A DNA stretch of 64,000 nucleotides from Balanoglossus misakiensis. Lineage: Eukaryota; Hemichordata. The notes under the pieces were generated by a model. It saw only the letters and a list, made by a program, of their open reading frames with translations. It was not told the origin of the DNA and ran no database searches. Below, in pieces: positions 11,273 to 24,754 of the stretch; position 1 is the stretch's first letter; the number at the start of each line of letters is the position of its first letter. The stretch spans positions 3,658,001 through 3,722,000 of the forward strand of contig CM082583.2 of assembly GCA_040954595.2 (NCBI GenBank). The letters are read 5' to 3'. Made by a program: the position numbers and the translations under genes.

Positions 11273-11850
11273 TCTCAATGAATCGAAAGCTGTATATACC
11301 GACACGAGTGCTGATTGGATGACAAAGCATTCTTTAATATATTAATGCACTAAATATTATCCAATGTGTATTATAAGGACAACACTACAATGTGCCTGTA
11401 CCAGAAGACAGTTCCAGAGTCATTTATCCAATGTTTTAATATGAATTTGGCTAATTTGTGATCGTGTGAGAAATATAATCTCACACACCAAGGACCTGGG
11501 AGCATACATGTATTTCTCACACTCGTTCGTCCCTAACTCAGCAAGTACGTGCACAGAAAATCCCCAACTCAGAGGTATGTACAGGTGCCTCAGACGGCTA
11601 TCTGCGACCGAAAGAGCGAGTCGCACTTTTGTGGCAAGTCACTATCTGTGACTGTCTACAATGGTATCTGCGACTAGTCACACATGGCATCTGCGACTGC
11701 CTCATGATATCTTACAAACAAGATGGAAGTTGTGAAGTTGTGGTCGAACGTTGATTCACTATATATCCACATGTAGAATAACATAAACGGTGGCGAGTAT
11801 CAAACATAATTAAAGAAAAAAGGGTAGTGAGAGAAAGACTGTCTTAGGTA
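11273..11850. other. Non-genic stretch with a short ATCTGCGAC motif cluster
   Basis: Between about 11590 and 11700 the motif ATCTGCGAC occurs three times, with a related CTATCTGTGAC once. At 11851-11882 a short string (ATACCAATTTTCAAATCAAT) matches dispersed repeat D and abuts the hAT relic. Otherwise nothing recognised. Confidence 0.4.
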
Positions 11851-11884
11851 CTCTCATACCAATTTTCAAATCAATATGACCAGG

Positions 11885-13004
11885 GGTTCGCAAGCCGCAG
11901 CATCAGTGAAGCTAATTGACCAATATCAAGACACAGTCAATCAGGTGTTCCATTATATCGAACTAATTACTGCGAGCCATGCAAGATGTTATCGACAGTA
12001 CGGAGGTGAAATTGAAAAAGCCGACTCCTGTCCGATGGTTGTCTCTAAATGCTGCAGTTACATTCATCGACAAGTGATGGCCTGCTCTATGTACCACGCT
12101 AGAAAATGACGCGACTAACAACGCGAAAGCTCCGGAATTCTCAACAAAGTGAAAGAATATTCGTTCATCGCCGTTACCAATGTACTATTACTAGTAGATG
12201 TACTCCCCATAATCATGCGGGTCAGTAAGACTTTCCAAACTCAAAATCTCGATTTGTCCGTACCGCGAGTGATAATTAATATCGCGGTGGACAGTTTGAC
12301 AGCAATGCGGGATGATAATTGCCTACTTACTCATTTATCCGAATTCAAAGATCATATTGAACGGCCAGGTGACGGACATGCCGCGGCCAGATTCAGAGAT
12401 GTTGAAATGAGAGACTCTGGTAGATTACGACAAACACAATTTGACCATGCCGTACAAGCGTTCATCGATACACTGATCAAAAACATGAACACAAGGTTTC
12501 CCGCCGATACCCTTGACATTTTGACGGCGTTTGACATGGTTTTTGTTCAACCCGCGACGTTTGCCTGCCACTCAAAGGGAGATCGGTCAGCATGGCATAG
12601 CAGCTCTCCAGACGATCATCGACCATTACGGACATGACAACGATCTGTTCGATGCTGAAAATCTTCATGCTGATTTTCTCCAGTTCAAATACTTCGTCAA
12701 CACACATCGGAATCTCCAATTCCCGGAATTTTGCGAGGAGTTAATTACAAATCACAGTGAAAACTTTCAAGAATTTGCGACAATTGCTGAGATTGCCCTT
12801 GCAGTACCACTGACCAGCGTTGAGTGTAAACGCAGATTTTCCTGCCAAAACTGTATCAAGTCAAAGTGTTCCGAAGTCATTTTGGTGAAGGCCGGCTACA
12901 ATCCATTGAAGGACCAGACATGGCAATATTTGACTTCCGTAGAGCTAGGGAAATTGTCCTTTCCCAAAAACAAAGGCGTTAAAGAAAGAATATCGATGTA
13001 CTGA
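11885..13004 (+). pseudogene. hAT-family transposase relic, copy 2
   Basis: Three plus-strand pieces (11885-12107, 12149-12637, 12531-13004) match the block order of the hAT relic at 2485-4010. They contain IDQYQDTVNQVFHYIE, then NVLLLVDVLPIIMRVS, then IKNMNTRFPADTLDILTAFD, then FATIAEIALAVPLTSVECKR and RFSCQNCIKSK, the dimerisation domain. The second and third pieces overlap in different frames, so at least one frameshift is present. The copies diverge widely at residue level. It is too fragmented to be active, and its first half (the core DGASVMTG block) is missing. Confidence 0.7.
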
Positions 13005-13218
13005 AAGTTTAACGTGCAGTCAAGTACTGCAGTAATTCCGCAATTAACGATGTAATCGGAATTTCTCTTGCTACATTTTGACTTTCGTGTTCACTAGTCT
13101 TTTTCTAAGCAGCGGTGTTTTGTAAATATTATTAATTGACGTTGTGTAAGCGTTCAATCGCGTATGTTTTTCCATACCATAAGATCCAAGGTCCTTGGGA
13201 GTGTGAGAGTCTCTTAAT

Positions 13219-14720
13219 CAGACAGTAGTATTACCATCAAATTTCAAGCAAGCATGTGCACAAGACCACCAGGCTAAATCCACATCCTAAAAAGGATATT
13301 TCAATACCATAGGTCAGTCTTGAGCACGTCCTTACTCACAAGTCACAACCTAAATACACCAAAACACACAATGTTTTTTTTAAAGCGCATGTTAATATGT
13401 TCAGAGAGCAATGTTTCCATTGTTTAACTGAACAAAAGATAGTCTAAGGGACACTGCTATCTGACAGTAGTATTACCATCACATTTCAAGCAAGTATGTG
13501 CACAAGACCACCAGGCTAAATCCAAATCCTTAAAAAAGGATATTTCAATACCATAGGTCAGTCTTGAGCACGTCCTTACTCACAAGTCACAACCTAAATA
13601 CACCAAAACAAACAAATTTTTTTTTTAAAGCGCATGTTAATATGTTCAGAGAGCAATGTTTCCATTGTTTAACTGAACAAAAGATAGTCTAAGGGACACT
13701 GCTATCTGACAGTAGTATTACCATCGCATATCAAGCAAGCATGTGCACAAGACCATTAGGCTAAATCCACATCCCTAAAAAAGGATATTTCAATACCCTA
13801 GGTGAGTCTTGAACCCATCCTTACTCACACAATCTACATAGCTAGGTACATCACACACAAAAATGTAAACATATTCAGAAAAAAGTTTCCATGGTTCAAC
13901 TGAGCAAAATGTAGCTTTGGATTAGGGTAAGTGTTAGCTTAGTGTTAGTGTTAGTGTTAAGGTTAAGGTTAGGGTTAGCGTTATTGTTAGGGTTAGGGTT
14001 GGTCAGTCAGTTAGTCAGTTTGAATGGCTATTCAATGGTTATAAAGCTTCACAGAATAACTCAATGGAGTGCGTACTAGAGGGCAGGTGACCATTTGCCA
14101 GACATCGTATGGTCACCTGGGTTTTAACACATTTTTCCCACAATTTTCACCACATGAGTATATATCAACACTGTTATATTAGGTTATACCAGGATTTACG
14201 TCCGAGTACATCATGCAATGGAGGTATTGTCCAAGACGCACTATATAATACCGAAGTGTACGATGTACGAGGATGTAAATCAGGGTATTTTGTGAATAAC
14301 CTTATATTTCAATACCATAGGTGAGGCTCAGTGTAAGTACATACATATGTACATCAAAACACACACAAAAATTAAAAAAAAACATGTTCAGAAGTCAGAA
14401 CAATGTTTCCATTGTTCAAATGAACAAAAGATAGACTAAGGCTGTGCTGTCCAACAGTAGTGTTACCAACTCAGGACATAAAAACAACTTTTATTTTAAT
14501 TTAGGGGATCCAATTAAGACCTACTGTACAGTTTACATATCAAGCAAGCATGTGCACAAGACTACCAGGCTAAATCCACATCCTAAAAAGGATATTTCAA
14601 TACCCTAAGTGAGTCTTGAACCCATCCTCACTCACACAATCTAGGTACATCAACACACAAAAATGTAAATATGTCCAGAAAAAATGTTTCCATTGTACAA
14701 TTGAGCAAAATGGAGCTTTG
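13219..14720. repeat. Tandem array with ~245-bp unit, interrupted
   Basis: Units begin with GACAGTAGTATTACCATC at 13221, 13463 and 13708, giving spacings of 242 and 245 bp. A degenerate fourth unit runs at about 14455-14720. Each holds CAAGCAAGCATGTGCACAAG, GGCTAAATCC, AAAAGGATATTTCAATACC and GTTTCCATTGTT. The first two units are almost identical; the third and fourth are more diverged. Telomere-like and unrelated sequence (13926-14310) separates units three and four. Satellite or tandem core of an unidentified element; not coding. Confidence 0.85.
13926..14011 (+). repeat. Interstitial telomere-like repeats
   Basis: The stretch reads as degenerate TTAGGG units with GTTAGTGTTAGTGTTAAGG and GTTAGGGTTAGGGTTGG. 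TTAGGG is the usual animal telomere unit. The degenerate state suggests an old interstitial block rather than a chromosome end. Confidence 0.7.
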
Positions 14721-17700
14721 GGGCAAGGCGGAATTAGCAAGGAGTGCGCATGGAAAATTAAGCCAATTAACTTGAATTTTGCCCAAACGAGCCTTTTATC
14801 TCCTTTCTTGTTGGTGTTTTTGAACTGATGAGTCTGGGTTGCAAGTTGACATAACTGTGTATACCATAAGAGTTTGATCAAACATGGCCATTTTTAAATG
14901 TGAATAAATGTGTGCACAGTCCAAATATGGATGATTGATGATTCCAAGACCCACTGTCATGCAATAATTTAGTGCGGAGGGTGTGAAATCAATCAGTTGT
15001 GTTCAACTATTGATCAAGAATTGAAAAGGAGTAGCAAGTTACAGTGAAAACAAAGGTAGACGCAAAGCAAAAGTACGGGAGGTGACAATCGAGCATATTG
15101 TTGCTCACTCACTAAGAATGCATCACACTGACCCATAAAGATTATTTTGTTGTGACAATACAATAATTATTGCGTCAAATGTTGCATGTTGGCTGAAACA
15201 CTGGTCTGCTGATAAATTCTGATCATTTTTGACAAAATAGTGGGGAACATTCAACAAGCATGCTAGTTGTCTTAGCATTGCCATAGTTGAGTGAGTCACC
15301 ACCTGAAGATGATATCAAAAGCAGTAGAAATATTTTCATAGTTTACATATTCTTCATAGCTGGTTATACCAAAGGGACCACTTCTTCCTTGCTTGTTGGT
15401 GGTTTTTGTTTGGTTATTTGTCTGTGTATTTATTTGTTTTTATATGATTATAATAAAATAAAGGGATTTATAAACACAAGCAAGCAAAACAGACTCTATG
15501 GGAAACTAGCACAAATATGCCCCATTAGGCCATTTCTCGCCCATCATACATTTCTACATGGACGACTTGTGACCAATCACAGTGCAGCCTGCCAAATATG
15601 TTTTCAAAACTGTTAACCCTACAGAAGCTACAAAATTATGAATGCCATGTAGTTTTGGCAGAGTGTGTATGTATTCTGACAACCTGGCAATAAAGGTAAA
15701 TTTCCACACCTTATCAATTTGTTTCGTCATTCATTGCTGTGAAACTTTCCCCTTCCATTGTGGCTCAAACATAAAGTTCAAACTCTACCACATTGTGAAC
15801 AAAAGTGACTGCAACTTTATTAACATTCTAAACATCAATGGTGTGTAGTATTTTTTGGTTTAAAAAATGAGGGGAATGCATGATCAAGGACTGGGGTTTT
15901 ATTTGATGCCAAGATTGTATCACCAAGTATTAAGTAATTGGCCTGCACATAATCTTTAACAGGCAGTGTAGATTTTTTTTCTCTGCACCATCTGACAACA
16001 ATTTGTTTCCCAAAAATCCCACATCATCCCCCTGAAGTAAATTGTTCTCCCGTAAGCGTGGAACCATTTAATATTCCGGAGGGGTCTGAAACATTTTGAA
16101 AGAAAAAGATTCCCAGCAAATGTCAATGAAAATAATTTCAGCCAGAGAAGGCTAATTGAAAAATAAGATGGCATACTTTTGGTGAAAGAAAAAAATCCAT
16201 CAAAAGTTACTTTCTGGAACACACATGTATATAAATTTTCCGGGTGGCCTTTGGCACAAACTGTGTCAGATAATATGCTTTGGTTCTTTGGCTAAAATCC
16301 ATCAAAAGTTACAAAATATTCTTACATTCTAGTGCTATCAGGCTGTGACATGACACTGCAATGTGTTTCAGTGAATAAGGGGAAGAAAAAAACGAAAAAA
16401 TGTCATTTAAAATTTGTGGTAAATGAAATGCTTCACATCGTGGTCCTAAACGGACAAAGTTTACACCGTTTGACATTATTGAAGTTTTTTTTTGCTTCAA
16501 TAATTTATGTTGTCTTTTTGTTGAAATTATGCCAAATCATCATTCCAAAATATGACACTAGTATGTGGTCAGGCCATTTTTTCCTCTACAAAATAGTTGT
16601 GACGGTGTTGGAAAAAATTATCCTCCAAAAATGAGGAATACGAAAATGTCAGAAACCAGAGAGTGAAAAAAAATAATGACCGGTGGATCACGTACAAAAA
16701 CACAACTGTATCTCATCCATCTTCCAGTACCCCCCCCCCCCCCCCCCGGATATCAAGTGGTCCGACCCCTAGCCCTAAGGACACCGGACATAAACATTTT
16801 CACACTTTTGGGGAACAAATGCTCAGAAATTTTGTCACGGACACCCCAGCTGGACATGCTATAGCGATAGTTTTAAACTTACTGACATCAATTTTCAGCT
16901 TTCCAACTGCACAGCTAATATCCCAGCACTGACGATGGATTACTGGAATGTAACGATCCGACTTTTTTATCCACGAAGTCCACGGGGGACGGCCATTTTG
17001 AATATTGCTGGGCATGACGTCATACATATAATTTCCTCGTGTCATCGTTGAGGGGGTCGATAGCTGCATTTGGATTATCCACACACAGCCGCACATATAT
17101 TTTTATAGTCACGACTACTGGGCTCAATTTTATGATTGTGAAGTAATATATATGTAATGCATTTTGTGATAATAACAATAAAATATATTTACTACCATTT
17201 TTACCCTGGACGATATCGACAAGCGTGTGTAGGTTTCAAACTTACACGCACCTTTTTGTCCCTTCATACATACAATCCCCTGTGACCCGTGCATATATGT
17301 CGTATTAAAATTGTGCTATATCTCGTGGTATACTCGCCCTTGTCGAGGATTATTGCTTTGATATTAATCGTCACTGTCGTGTACACTGTGGTAAATTTTC
17401 CCGAATTGTGATTAAGAGTTACTAACTTCTATTGATTAATCTATACGATTTAACTTAACGCAGTTCTGGTGTAAAGGTAAAAATGAAGTCTGTCAGAACA
17501 GTTTTTTCAAGAGCAGAAATGAATAAAAAATTAGGTAAATGCAACTGACAACCAAGTGGTTACATTCTTGTCGTAGATTTTCACATCATACAGCCTGGTC
17601 TGTTGTGACTTCACAAATTACACGTTCAAAGTTCGTGTGGCAACGTCATCATGCAAAAACAAGGTACAGGAAAAGCCAAATGTCGGACTTTTATCGGGCA

Positions 17701-19254
17701 GGTTTTGCAGTCCTGACAAAACATATTTGTATAGAGGAGGTTTTGATGGCTTGCTTTCAATAATGTGTGACTGTGACATCATCAAAATCCATGATTCGCC
17801 AATGTACCCAATACCAAGATCGGCTGTTCCCGACACTGACTTTCTCCATGCAGAGAATACCGTGTCACGCTGTGCGGAAAATTTGCTGACGTGGAAACGC
17901 TGAACAAATGAACAACACACATAAGTTGCTTGACAAACTTTCGAACTCTATCAGTCCTTCTGACAGGCATCGGTACTTCAAAAACCCAAAAGAACAGTTA
18001 CACAAATCTCGGATACGGAAAACAAAACCGCAACGCAAAAGCCATCGCTGCTACCGTTTTCCTTGTGCGACAAAAGTACAACGTGATAGGCCACTCACGC
18101 AGGTGATCCAAATTGGCTTTTGTGCAAACTTTTTTTGCTAATTGAGTTGAGATTGGTTTTGAATCTTGTAAATACAAACAGATTTTCTATTTTCTGCCAG
18201 TGGACAGTGTTGTACCCAAAGTTCTCTGAAGCTCAGATGAGCAATGGAAACATTGCACTGAATGAGCTTTCATGTACCAGCTGGTGACTTTTAGTTTTCT
18301 GTTACAATGTGGGGGTGAGTCGACCAAAGGGGCGATCAGTTTTACAAAATGTGTGCTATAGTCAAAAGTTTTTTGGGTATAAACATCAGTCAATCCTCAT
18401 CAAAACATTTAGATATGTAAAGGAGAGATATCTAGCTTTTTTCAAGGGTAATCATTGTAAATTATGGCATTTTACAAACACTAGACAAAATCCAAATAAG
18501 CAAAAAACCTTCATCTCAACAACATTTGCCCTGACGTTGACTTCAAATGTTGAGGTTCATTTTCAATGGAAAATGGTTGAATTAGGATCTTGTTTTTCTC
18601 TTGGTTTATTGACAAACTATAGACATCCAATGGCTTGGTGGTATTCTCTGGCATTGTTGACCAGTTATGCAAAGTAGCTGACCATGCAGATGTCTGGTGG
18701 CCCTGCTTAGTGAGAACTCAGAATTTTATATCTGCTGGCCAAAAATTGTACAAATACGACTTAATTCCGAATTGTATTTTTTGGTCAATCATGCCTCTGT
18801 ATTCTTGTTTCTTGACGTGGGTAAAAACCATAAACAACCTTGTATATTTGGGTAGCAAGCAGGTGGAAATTTAACATAGTCCTTTGTGGGAGACTTACGT
18901 TATACACATGAGGACTAGAGAGAGGGTCACATTTAAGCACTTTGGGTACAGTTTGATACAACCAAGCTGAGGTGGCATACTTGCATCTAAATTTAATATT
19001 CCCCTTTGTGCAAGGGTTACATTATACAAATTTGACTAATATAGAGGGAGGGTAACACTTATTAAGCTTTCTGCTACTGGGAGAGATCTCCATTTAAGAT
19101 GACGGATTGACCGCAATTTCTCGTGGCTCCGCCCCTCAAATAAATGAAAGCTCTGTTACAGCAACCAATTCATATTACTCATCCAGTCAGTGCAGACATA
19201 TAAGACCACACATTTAAAAATATATTTTTTTATTTTTTAATAATTTGTGTACAC
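14721..19254. other. Long non-genic stretch
   Basis: No exon set, domain or known element was recognised in 4.5 kb. It includes an 18-base poly-C run at 16730-16747 and AT-rich sequence. Open frames up to about 120 codons (for example 18309-18677 plus) have no recognisable domain and no composition that argues for coding. Confidence 0.4.
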
Positions 19255-19560
19255 ATCTGCATCTGACTAAATAAATAAAATAAATAAATAAATATATACA
19301 CTGAGTATTAAATAAACTAAAGAAATAAATGTATGCTAACTAAATCTACTATGCTAACTAATTAATAAACCTAATTAACTAACTACTAAACTTATACTAA
19401 TTAACTAAGAACTGACTATTAACTAATTAATAAACCTAATTAACTAAATACTAAACTTATACTAATTAACTAAGAACTGACTATCTACCTAACTACATAA
19501 CTAACTAACTAAATACTTAACTAACTTACTAACTAACTGACTAACTAATGTATAATAATA
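19255..19560. repeat. Low-complexity CTAA/TAAATA-rich block
   Basis: Imperfect repeats of ACTAACTAA and AATAAATAAATA; a longer unit of about 60-70 bp (AACTAATTAATAAACCTAAT) appears twice near 19355 and 19418. Confidence 0.85.
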
Positions 19561-19596
19561 AACTAAACTATTCGAAAGTATGTACAAATACATATG

Positions 19597-19735
19597 TGCA
19601 CTCACTCACTCACTCACTCACTCACTCACTCACTCACTCACTCATACAGACAGACAGACGGACAGACAGACAGACAGACAGGCAGGCAGACGGACAGACA
19701 GACAGACAGACAAAACAAATAAACAAACAAATACA
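19597..19735. repeat. Compound microsatellite (ACTC)n-(CAGA)n-(CAAA)n
   Basis: Runs of CACTCACTCA, then CAGACAGACAGA with GGCA/GACG interruptions, then AAACAAAC. The frames across it are artefacts. Confidence 0.9.
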
Positions 19736-20379
19736 ATTAAATGGGTGTCTCAAAGTGGGTATTACAGGGGGGGGGAGTCAGTTTTGGCCAAGACATGATC
19801 TGCAACCGATTCATGGTTACACATTTCATTGGAGGTTGCAATTGAAAGACAAGGTGCAAAGTAGTTTCTTTTGTTATGAAACAAAAGTTACATGAAAAAC
19901 AGGTTTGATTTCCCATCCATGTATTGCAATCAAGTAAACAAGCTACGACAGTGTTCTGGTCAGGTTTTTCCCCCTTTTCGAACTACATGTATTACTCTTA
20001 TCTTCTTGAGAAAACTCAAAAATGTTAAGTAACAACAAAATACAGCTTGTTGGAGAAAGAAGCTACAACAAAATGTTCCGTAAATGTTTGATTTTCTTAT
20101 GAAACTGAACTGTTGTTCTTTTAAGGCCTGTTGCAGAATAAACCACAACTACAAATACTAAGTAAATGTCAGAAAAATTGCACATAAACTAAAGAAAGTA
20201 TTCAAAAAATTGATTACAATCGAAGATGAAATAAAAGATTACAAACAATTGCCAGACACTTTGCAGATTTGCCATTCAGGCAAATCCAGCCAAAGCAAGA
20301 GATGTCAAGCAAAGTGAGCAACTCTTACAAGTTGGAAAGTATACATTCAGACTGAATGTTTAACAGTGACTGATTGAAT

Positions 20380-20640
20380 GTTGATGCCATAGCATATTGG
20401 ATGGTATTGTGAAATGTGTCATCTACATTGTGTTTCAATATAGCTCCCAGCAGTATTTACTTTGCGTGAATTTCTCCAGGTCTTCAACCAATTTGTCAGT
20501 CTTGTGGGTCATTTGTGAGGTGCTATGATTAACCCCTGCAACTGTTAATCCAGCAGAGGCAATGTCATTAACAATGAATTGCACATGCATAACTGACTTA
20601 GAGGGCCCAGAGGGAAAACCAGTTTCATTCAAAAACCAAG
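20380..20640 (-). repeat. Dispersed repeat B, copy 1
   Basis: The reverse complement matches 24420-24650 on the plus strand. Shared strings include TTCATTGTTAATGACA (one mismatch) and CTGCTGGGAGCT, followed by CACAATACCATCCAATATG. The minus-strand frame 20435-20632 (starts MNETGFPSGPSKS) is open across it, but the other copy is not, so coding is unproven. Possibly a transposon coding fragment. Confidence 0.6.
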
Positions 20641-21965
20641 AATAGCCAGTGCCTTGGGGGATCTAAACCATGGGATTTGCAACAATAACCAAGTTGTCCC
20701 CCTGATATCAATGCATCAGTAGAAGAATTCGAAACGCTTGGTGATAAAACTGCAGCAAATATGCAACATGCAAATGAGAGTAGTACCTGTAATGACAGGA
20801 AGCCTTTGATGGTGTAATAAAATAAATTGGCAGAAGAATTATAAAAGATTTTCCCTGTGATGCATCTTTGGAAATGATTGCTTGCGACAGCATTCATTTT
20901 ATGAAAATTTTCTTTTATGGATACCAAAATAGTGGTACTTAACGAATTTGACAACCTATGAACAAGGGTTAATTCTCACTACCTAAGCCTTGAAACACAA
21001 ATTCACCAAATGTTTGATAATAACTATACCAACAGTTCTTACAAAATATGTGCTCTTTTTTTTAAAGAAGTTCGACTCATCAAAGAGTGCATAAATATTG
21101 GTAGGCAGTCATACACATTGACACTTTTGTTTTAGTGTAAAGGCAAACTAACTTTTGCCAAATATTCAGAGGGTCTCATGGACAGAAAACTTAGACATTA
21201 CTGCCTGCTATTCAGGTTAGGGGTTAAAAGTTAGGGGTTAGATTGGGGTTATGGGGTTAAAGGTTAGGATTTGGAATAGAAGGCTGCAATGTTCAAGTGT
21301 AACTGTCCTGAAAGCTGTCATCAGAGTATCTGTAGGCCTGCAAGGTCCTGACCAGTAGACTGTGATAATATGTGATTTCTAGACTTGGGAACACTTGGGA
21401 ACAATATACTTTTATCATACAAGTAACCAATTTACTTGCAACACATTGCAGGACGCTACAATCTCTATTACAAATTTGGCTTTACACCATATGACAAAAG
21501 TGAACATGTGTGACTGCCAGATGCTGTTATTTTTCATTTGACAAATATACCAGGTCTCATCGATGTTGTTGTAAACATTTCTTGTGTCTGTTTCAAGGTC
21601 AGATGAGGTGAGTTATAACACTTTGATTCATGGGTTGTGTGACTTTTGGAAACCCTCACTCACATTGATGGAAGAATTTTATCTTAAAAAGAGTATACGT
21701 CAGTTGTCCCTAATAATAGCCTTTGTGTAAATTTCCCCTCTCTGAAGTGAGACAGAACCTATGAAATCATCTCCATAATGCAGATGTATGAGATAGCTGG
21801 TGAAATGATGTATGAGATAGCTGGTGAAGTGCTCAATGCATTCCCTTCACTGTCCTAAAGATGTGGAGGCAGTTAGGGATGAGGTGCATTGGCATCCTTC
21901 AGTCTTGAGAGACTCAATCATGATGGATCTGCATGCTGGGATGCTGGTCTAGATCTGGAACAGCG
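20641..21965. other. Non-genic stretch with a TTAGGGG-like patch
   Basis: At about 21212-21275 the sequence holds GGTTAGGGGTTAAAAGTTAG and similar degenerate telomere-like units. No other feature recognised. Confidence 0.4.
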
Positions 21966-22530
21966 TCAGGTGTGACTAGTCAATCCAATGACAGTCTCTC
22001 GGACCCTAAAGGAGGGTCTATTGGCCTTGCTTGATGCCTTCCTTCTGTGTCTCTTGACTTCGGACGTCTGGGCGAGTGTCTCTTCAATGTTGTAGAGGCT
22101 AACTTTGCCACCTGGCGGTCTGAGGCTCCAAAGAGTTTGTGTCGATGTCAAGGGCCTTCATGTCTCTTTTGCAAACACCCCTGTGGTGTAACTATGGTCT
22201 GTCTTGGTCTGTTTCCCTTAAGTGTCAGTTCGCCGTACAGGAGGTCTTTTAGCTTCCGGACATCATCCATGAGCACAACATGGCCAAGCCAATGCATGTG
22301 TCTCAGCTTCAGCAGACTGACTGTACATGCTGGAAATTCCAGCTCTTCAGGACAGTAGTATTGGTAACTTTGTCCTAGCTGCCATTTCACTACCAGGATA
22401 CGTCACAGGTAGCGCATGTGAAAGGCATTGAGCTTATGCTCCTCCTGGGTGGTCCAAGATTCACTGCTGTACAGTACAAATTAAGGTACTCACAACACAA
22501 GCACTGCAGATGTGGACATTGGAGTCATAC
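21966..22530 (-). pseudogene. Non-LTR retrotransposon (LINE) reverse-transcriptase carboxy-terminal relic
   Basis: The minus strand reads LLYSSESWTTQEEHKLNAFH, then a stop, then RILVVKW, then LLKLRHMHWLGHVVLMDD and KDLLYGEL. This is the conserved post-RT block (LLYGSE.W, KLNAFH.R.LR.IL, L.WLGHV.RM.D, LLYGEL) of a common animal LINE group. A shift near 22150 leads to IEETLAQTSEVKRHRRKASS, ending in a stop at 21966. It has internal stops and frameshifts and is 5'-truncated, as is usual for LINE copies. Confidence 0.75.
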
Positions 22531-24419
22531 CCTGGTACTTAGTAATAGCCTGCGTCCATTAGAAAGTAGGAGGGCTTCGTGATTCAGAAGAACAAAGATT
22601 ATGAGCCTAACAAACTGCATAAAGCAATTTGGTCTCTAAGTAAGATGTACCATCTACCTCAGCTGGCATGACCTCTAGTATACCATATGTTGAAGTACAA
22701 TGCAATCTCCACTGCACTCATGCTACAATGGCCTGTCTATTCATAATTCCCGAAGAGCAATACTCCATGGTTGTACAAGGATTCATCGCATGGTGAGAAA
22801 CATATGGATCTGGGAGCCTGCTATAAGATAGCTTAGGGTTGAAAGCATGAGTTGATGGTCTAGCTCAAAGTAGTTTTCAGGAATAGAGTGATCTGTCCTT
22901 TCTCTTGGCAAGTATTTTTTCTTGGTTCCCTTGACATTATTTCAAATTGTGTGCATCAGAAATAAGCCAATTGGCCAGAGAGGCTAATAAAATCATCTCA
23001 ACACGAACCAAGAAACATAGACAATAGTAAAGAGAAAAGAAAGCTGCCATCATACCCATTGAAGATGTAGATTGCAAACTGTGAATGAATTAACTGAGGG
23101 AACAGGATCCAGTGAGAGTACATGAGTAATAAAAGGATTTGAGAGAAATAATTAAACAGAGCTCGTGCCAGGTCAGTTGATGTGGTATTGGCTGTTCTTG
23201 TCTCACTGCTACCAACACTACTTGAATGGATAGGCTAATTTATAGTGCTTTCTGGTGATATAGTAAATGACAGAACTGCATGCAGCAGTTCCCACGACAT
23301 CGAACTAGAATGTCAGGTATGCAGAAATAAAATAGTCAGATCCAATCAAGACTTGTAGTGAAGCACGAAGGTGGTCGGGTGATTGTCAATACATTTCACT
23401 GCATTTTGAGGCCAGGTTGTCATCAAGTTTAGATGACCAAAGGTCTCAGAAAGATGAAGACTCACAGCCCACAACCTGACAGACCTGACAATATCAGACA
23501 TATCAATGACAATACAGGTAAATGGTGTGTCCCATTAGTAATGACACAAGGAAGATGATCACTTTGATCAGAGGCTGTATATATACTAGCTGAGAGATGT
23601 ATCTTAGTGAATACAGGTGGACGTACCCCACAGGGGTACAGTTGTCTGCACGTCCATAATATCATATGTACATGTACATGTACCTTTAAAATGATAGTTT
23701 CGTAATGTGGAAAGAATAGTATGCCACTGACGGCAGGGAAGTACATTGTAGAAATCCTGACAGTGACAACTGCTAAAAATTATAGGGACAGTGCAATATG
23801 GGCAAGTGGGAGGGGGAATGTCTGGGTAGCCAATGAGAAACCCATTTTGTAGTACACATTTCTGCGTTGCGAGCTGAATGTTGTCTTCCAGGTGGAACTC
23901 TGTGGTGATCCATATATTGCAGCTGCGCTGGTGGCTCCACTCATAAACCCGCATTTCTAAGAGAAGATTCTGCAATATTGAAGTCAGGACACATGGTCCA
24001 TAGGTGTATGAAAGAAGAAGTGGCAACCAAACCACACACCCACTATGGGTGTAGCAAAAAGTTTAACTCAAGTAAGAAGCATGAGGGTAATTTACACAAA
24101 GGCTAACAAGGTAATAGTACAAAGGATTGCTGTTCCAAGCATTATACGTTTTTCCTCTTATGTGGTCTCCAAAGATGTTGTACAACATACTGTCTTACGT
24201 ATGTTCTATAATTTGCGAATGTTTTATCATGAATGTAGACTTCCAATCATTAAGGACGAACTCTCAATTTCATGGTACACATTTCCTGAATTTTTACCAG
24301 TAAGCGACTCCAAATTCTTTACTGACACCTTGTATCAAAGGGTCAACTGTTATTATTACAAATTCTATGATTTAGTCTTCCAAGGCACCACCTAATCTAG
24401 TTCTTGAATAAAACTGACT
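22531..24419. other. Non-genic stretch
   Basis: A 143-codon minus-strand open frame (23604-24035) and a 116-codon plus-strand frame (24045-24395) lie here. Neither shows a domain, a splice-linked neighbour or a signal peptide that I trust. Nothing else recognised. Confidence 0.35.
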
Positions 24420-24650
24420 TTCCATGGACTCTCCTCGTCAAGTTATGCATGGCAATCCATTGTTAATGACACTGTCTCTACTGGATCGACAGTTAAAGGG
24501 GCGGAATCATAACACCAAACAAGTGACCCACAAAAGAGACAAATTGGCGATGACATGAAGAAATTCACACAAAGTGGTGTCTGCTGGGAGCTGTATCAAA
24601 CCTCACTGCAAACAACACGTCACAATACCATCCAATATGGACCCACAGCC
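24420..24650 (+). repeat. Dispersed repeat B, copy 2
   Basis: Reverse-oriented relative of 20380-20640, sharing CTGCTGGGAGCTGTAT and CACAATACCATCCAATATG. Confidence 0.6.
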
Positions 24651-24754
24651 ATAGTAGATCATATTGTGAAACAAATCAATGAAAACGTGTATCGTAAAGC
24701 ACACAGTCATGGAACCATGTGTAAACATATTAAATATATTCAAATTCAAAATTG

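Noticed and set aside
13219-14720. Possible CRISPR-like array
   Set aside because: Units are ~245 bp, tandem without unique spacers, and the genome is eukaryotic.
19548-19895. Thr/Asp/Arg-repeat open frame
   Set aside because: Translation of ACTC and CAGA microsatellites.
23604-24035. 143-codon minus-strand open frame
   Set aside because: No domain, no linked exons, no convincing signal peptide; length alone is not enough in this composition.
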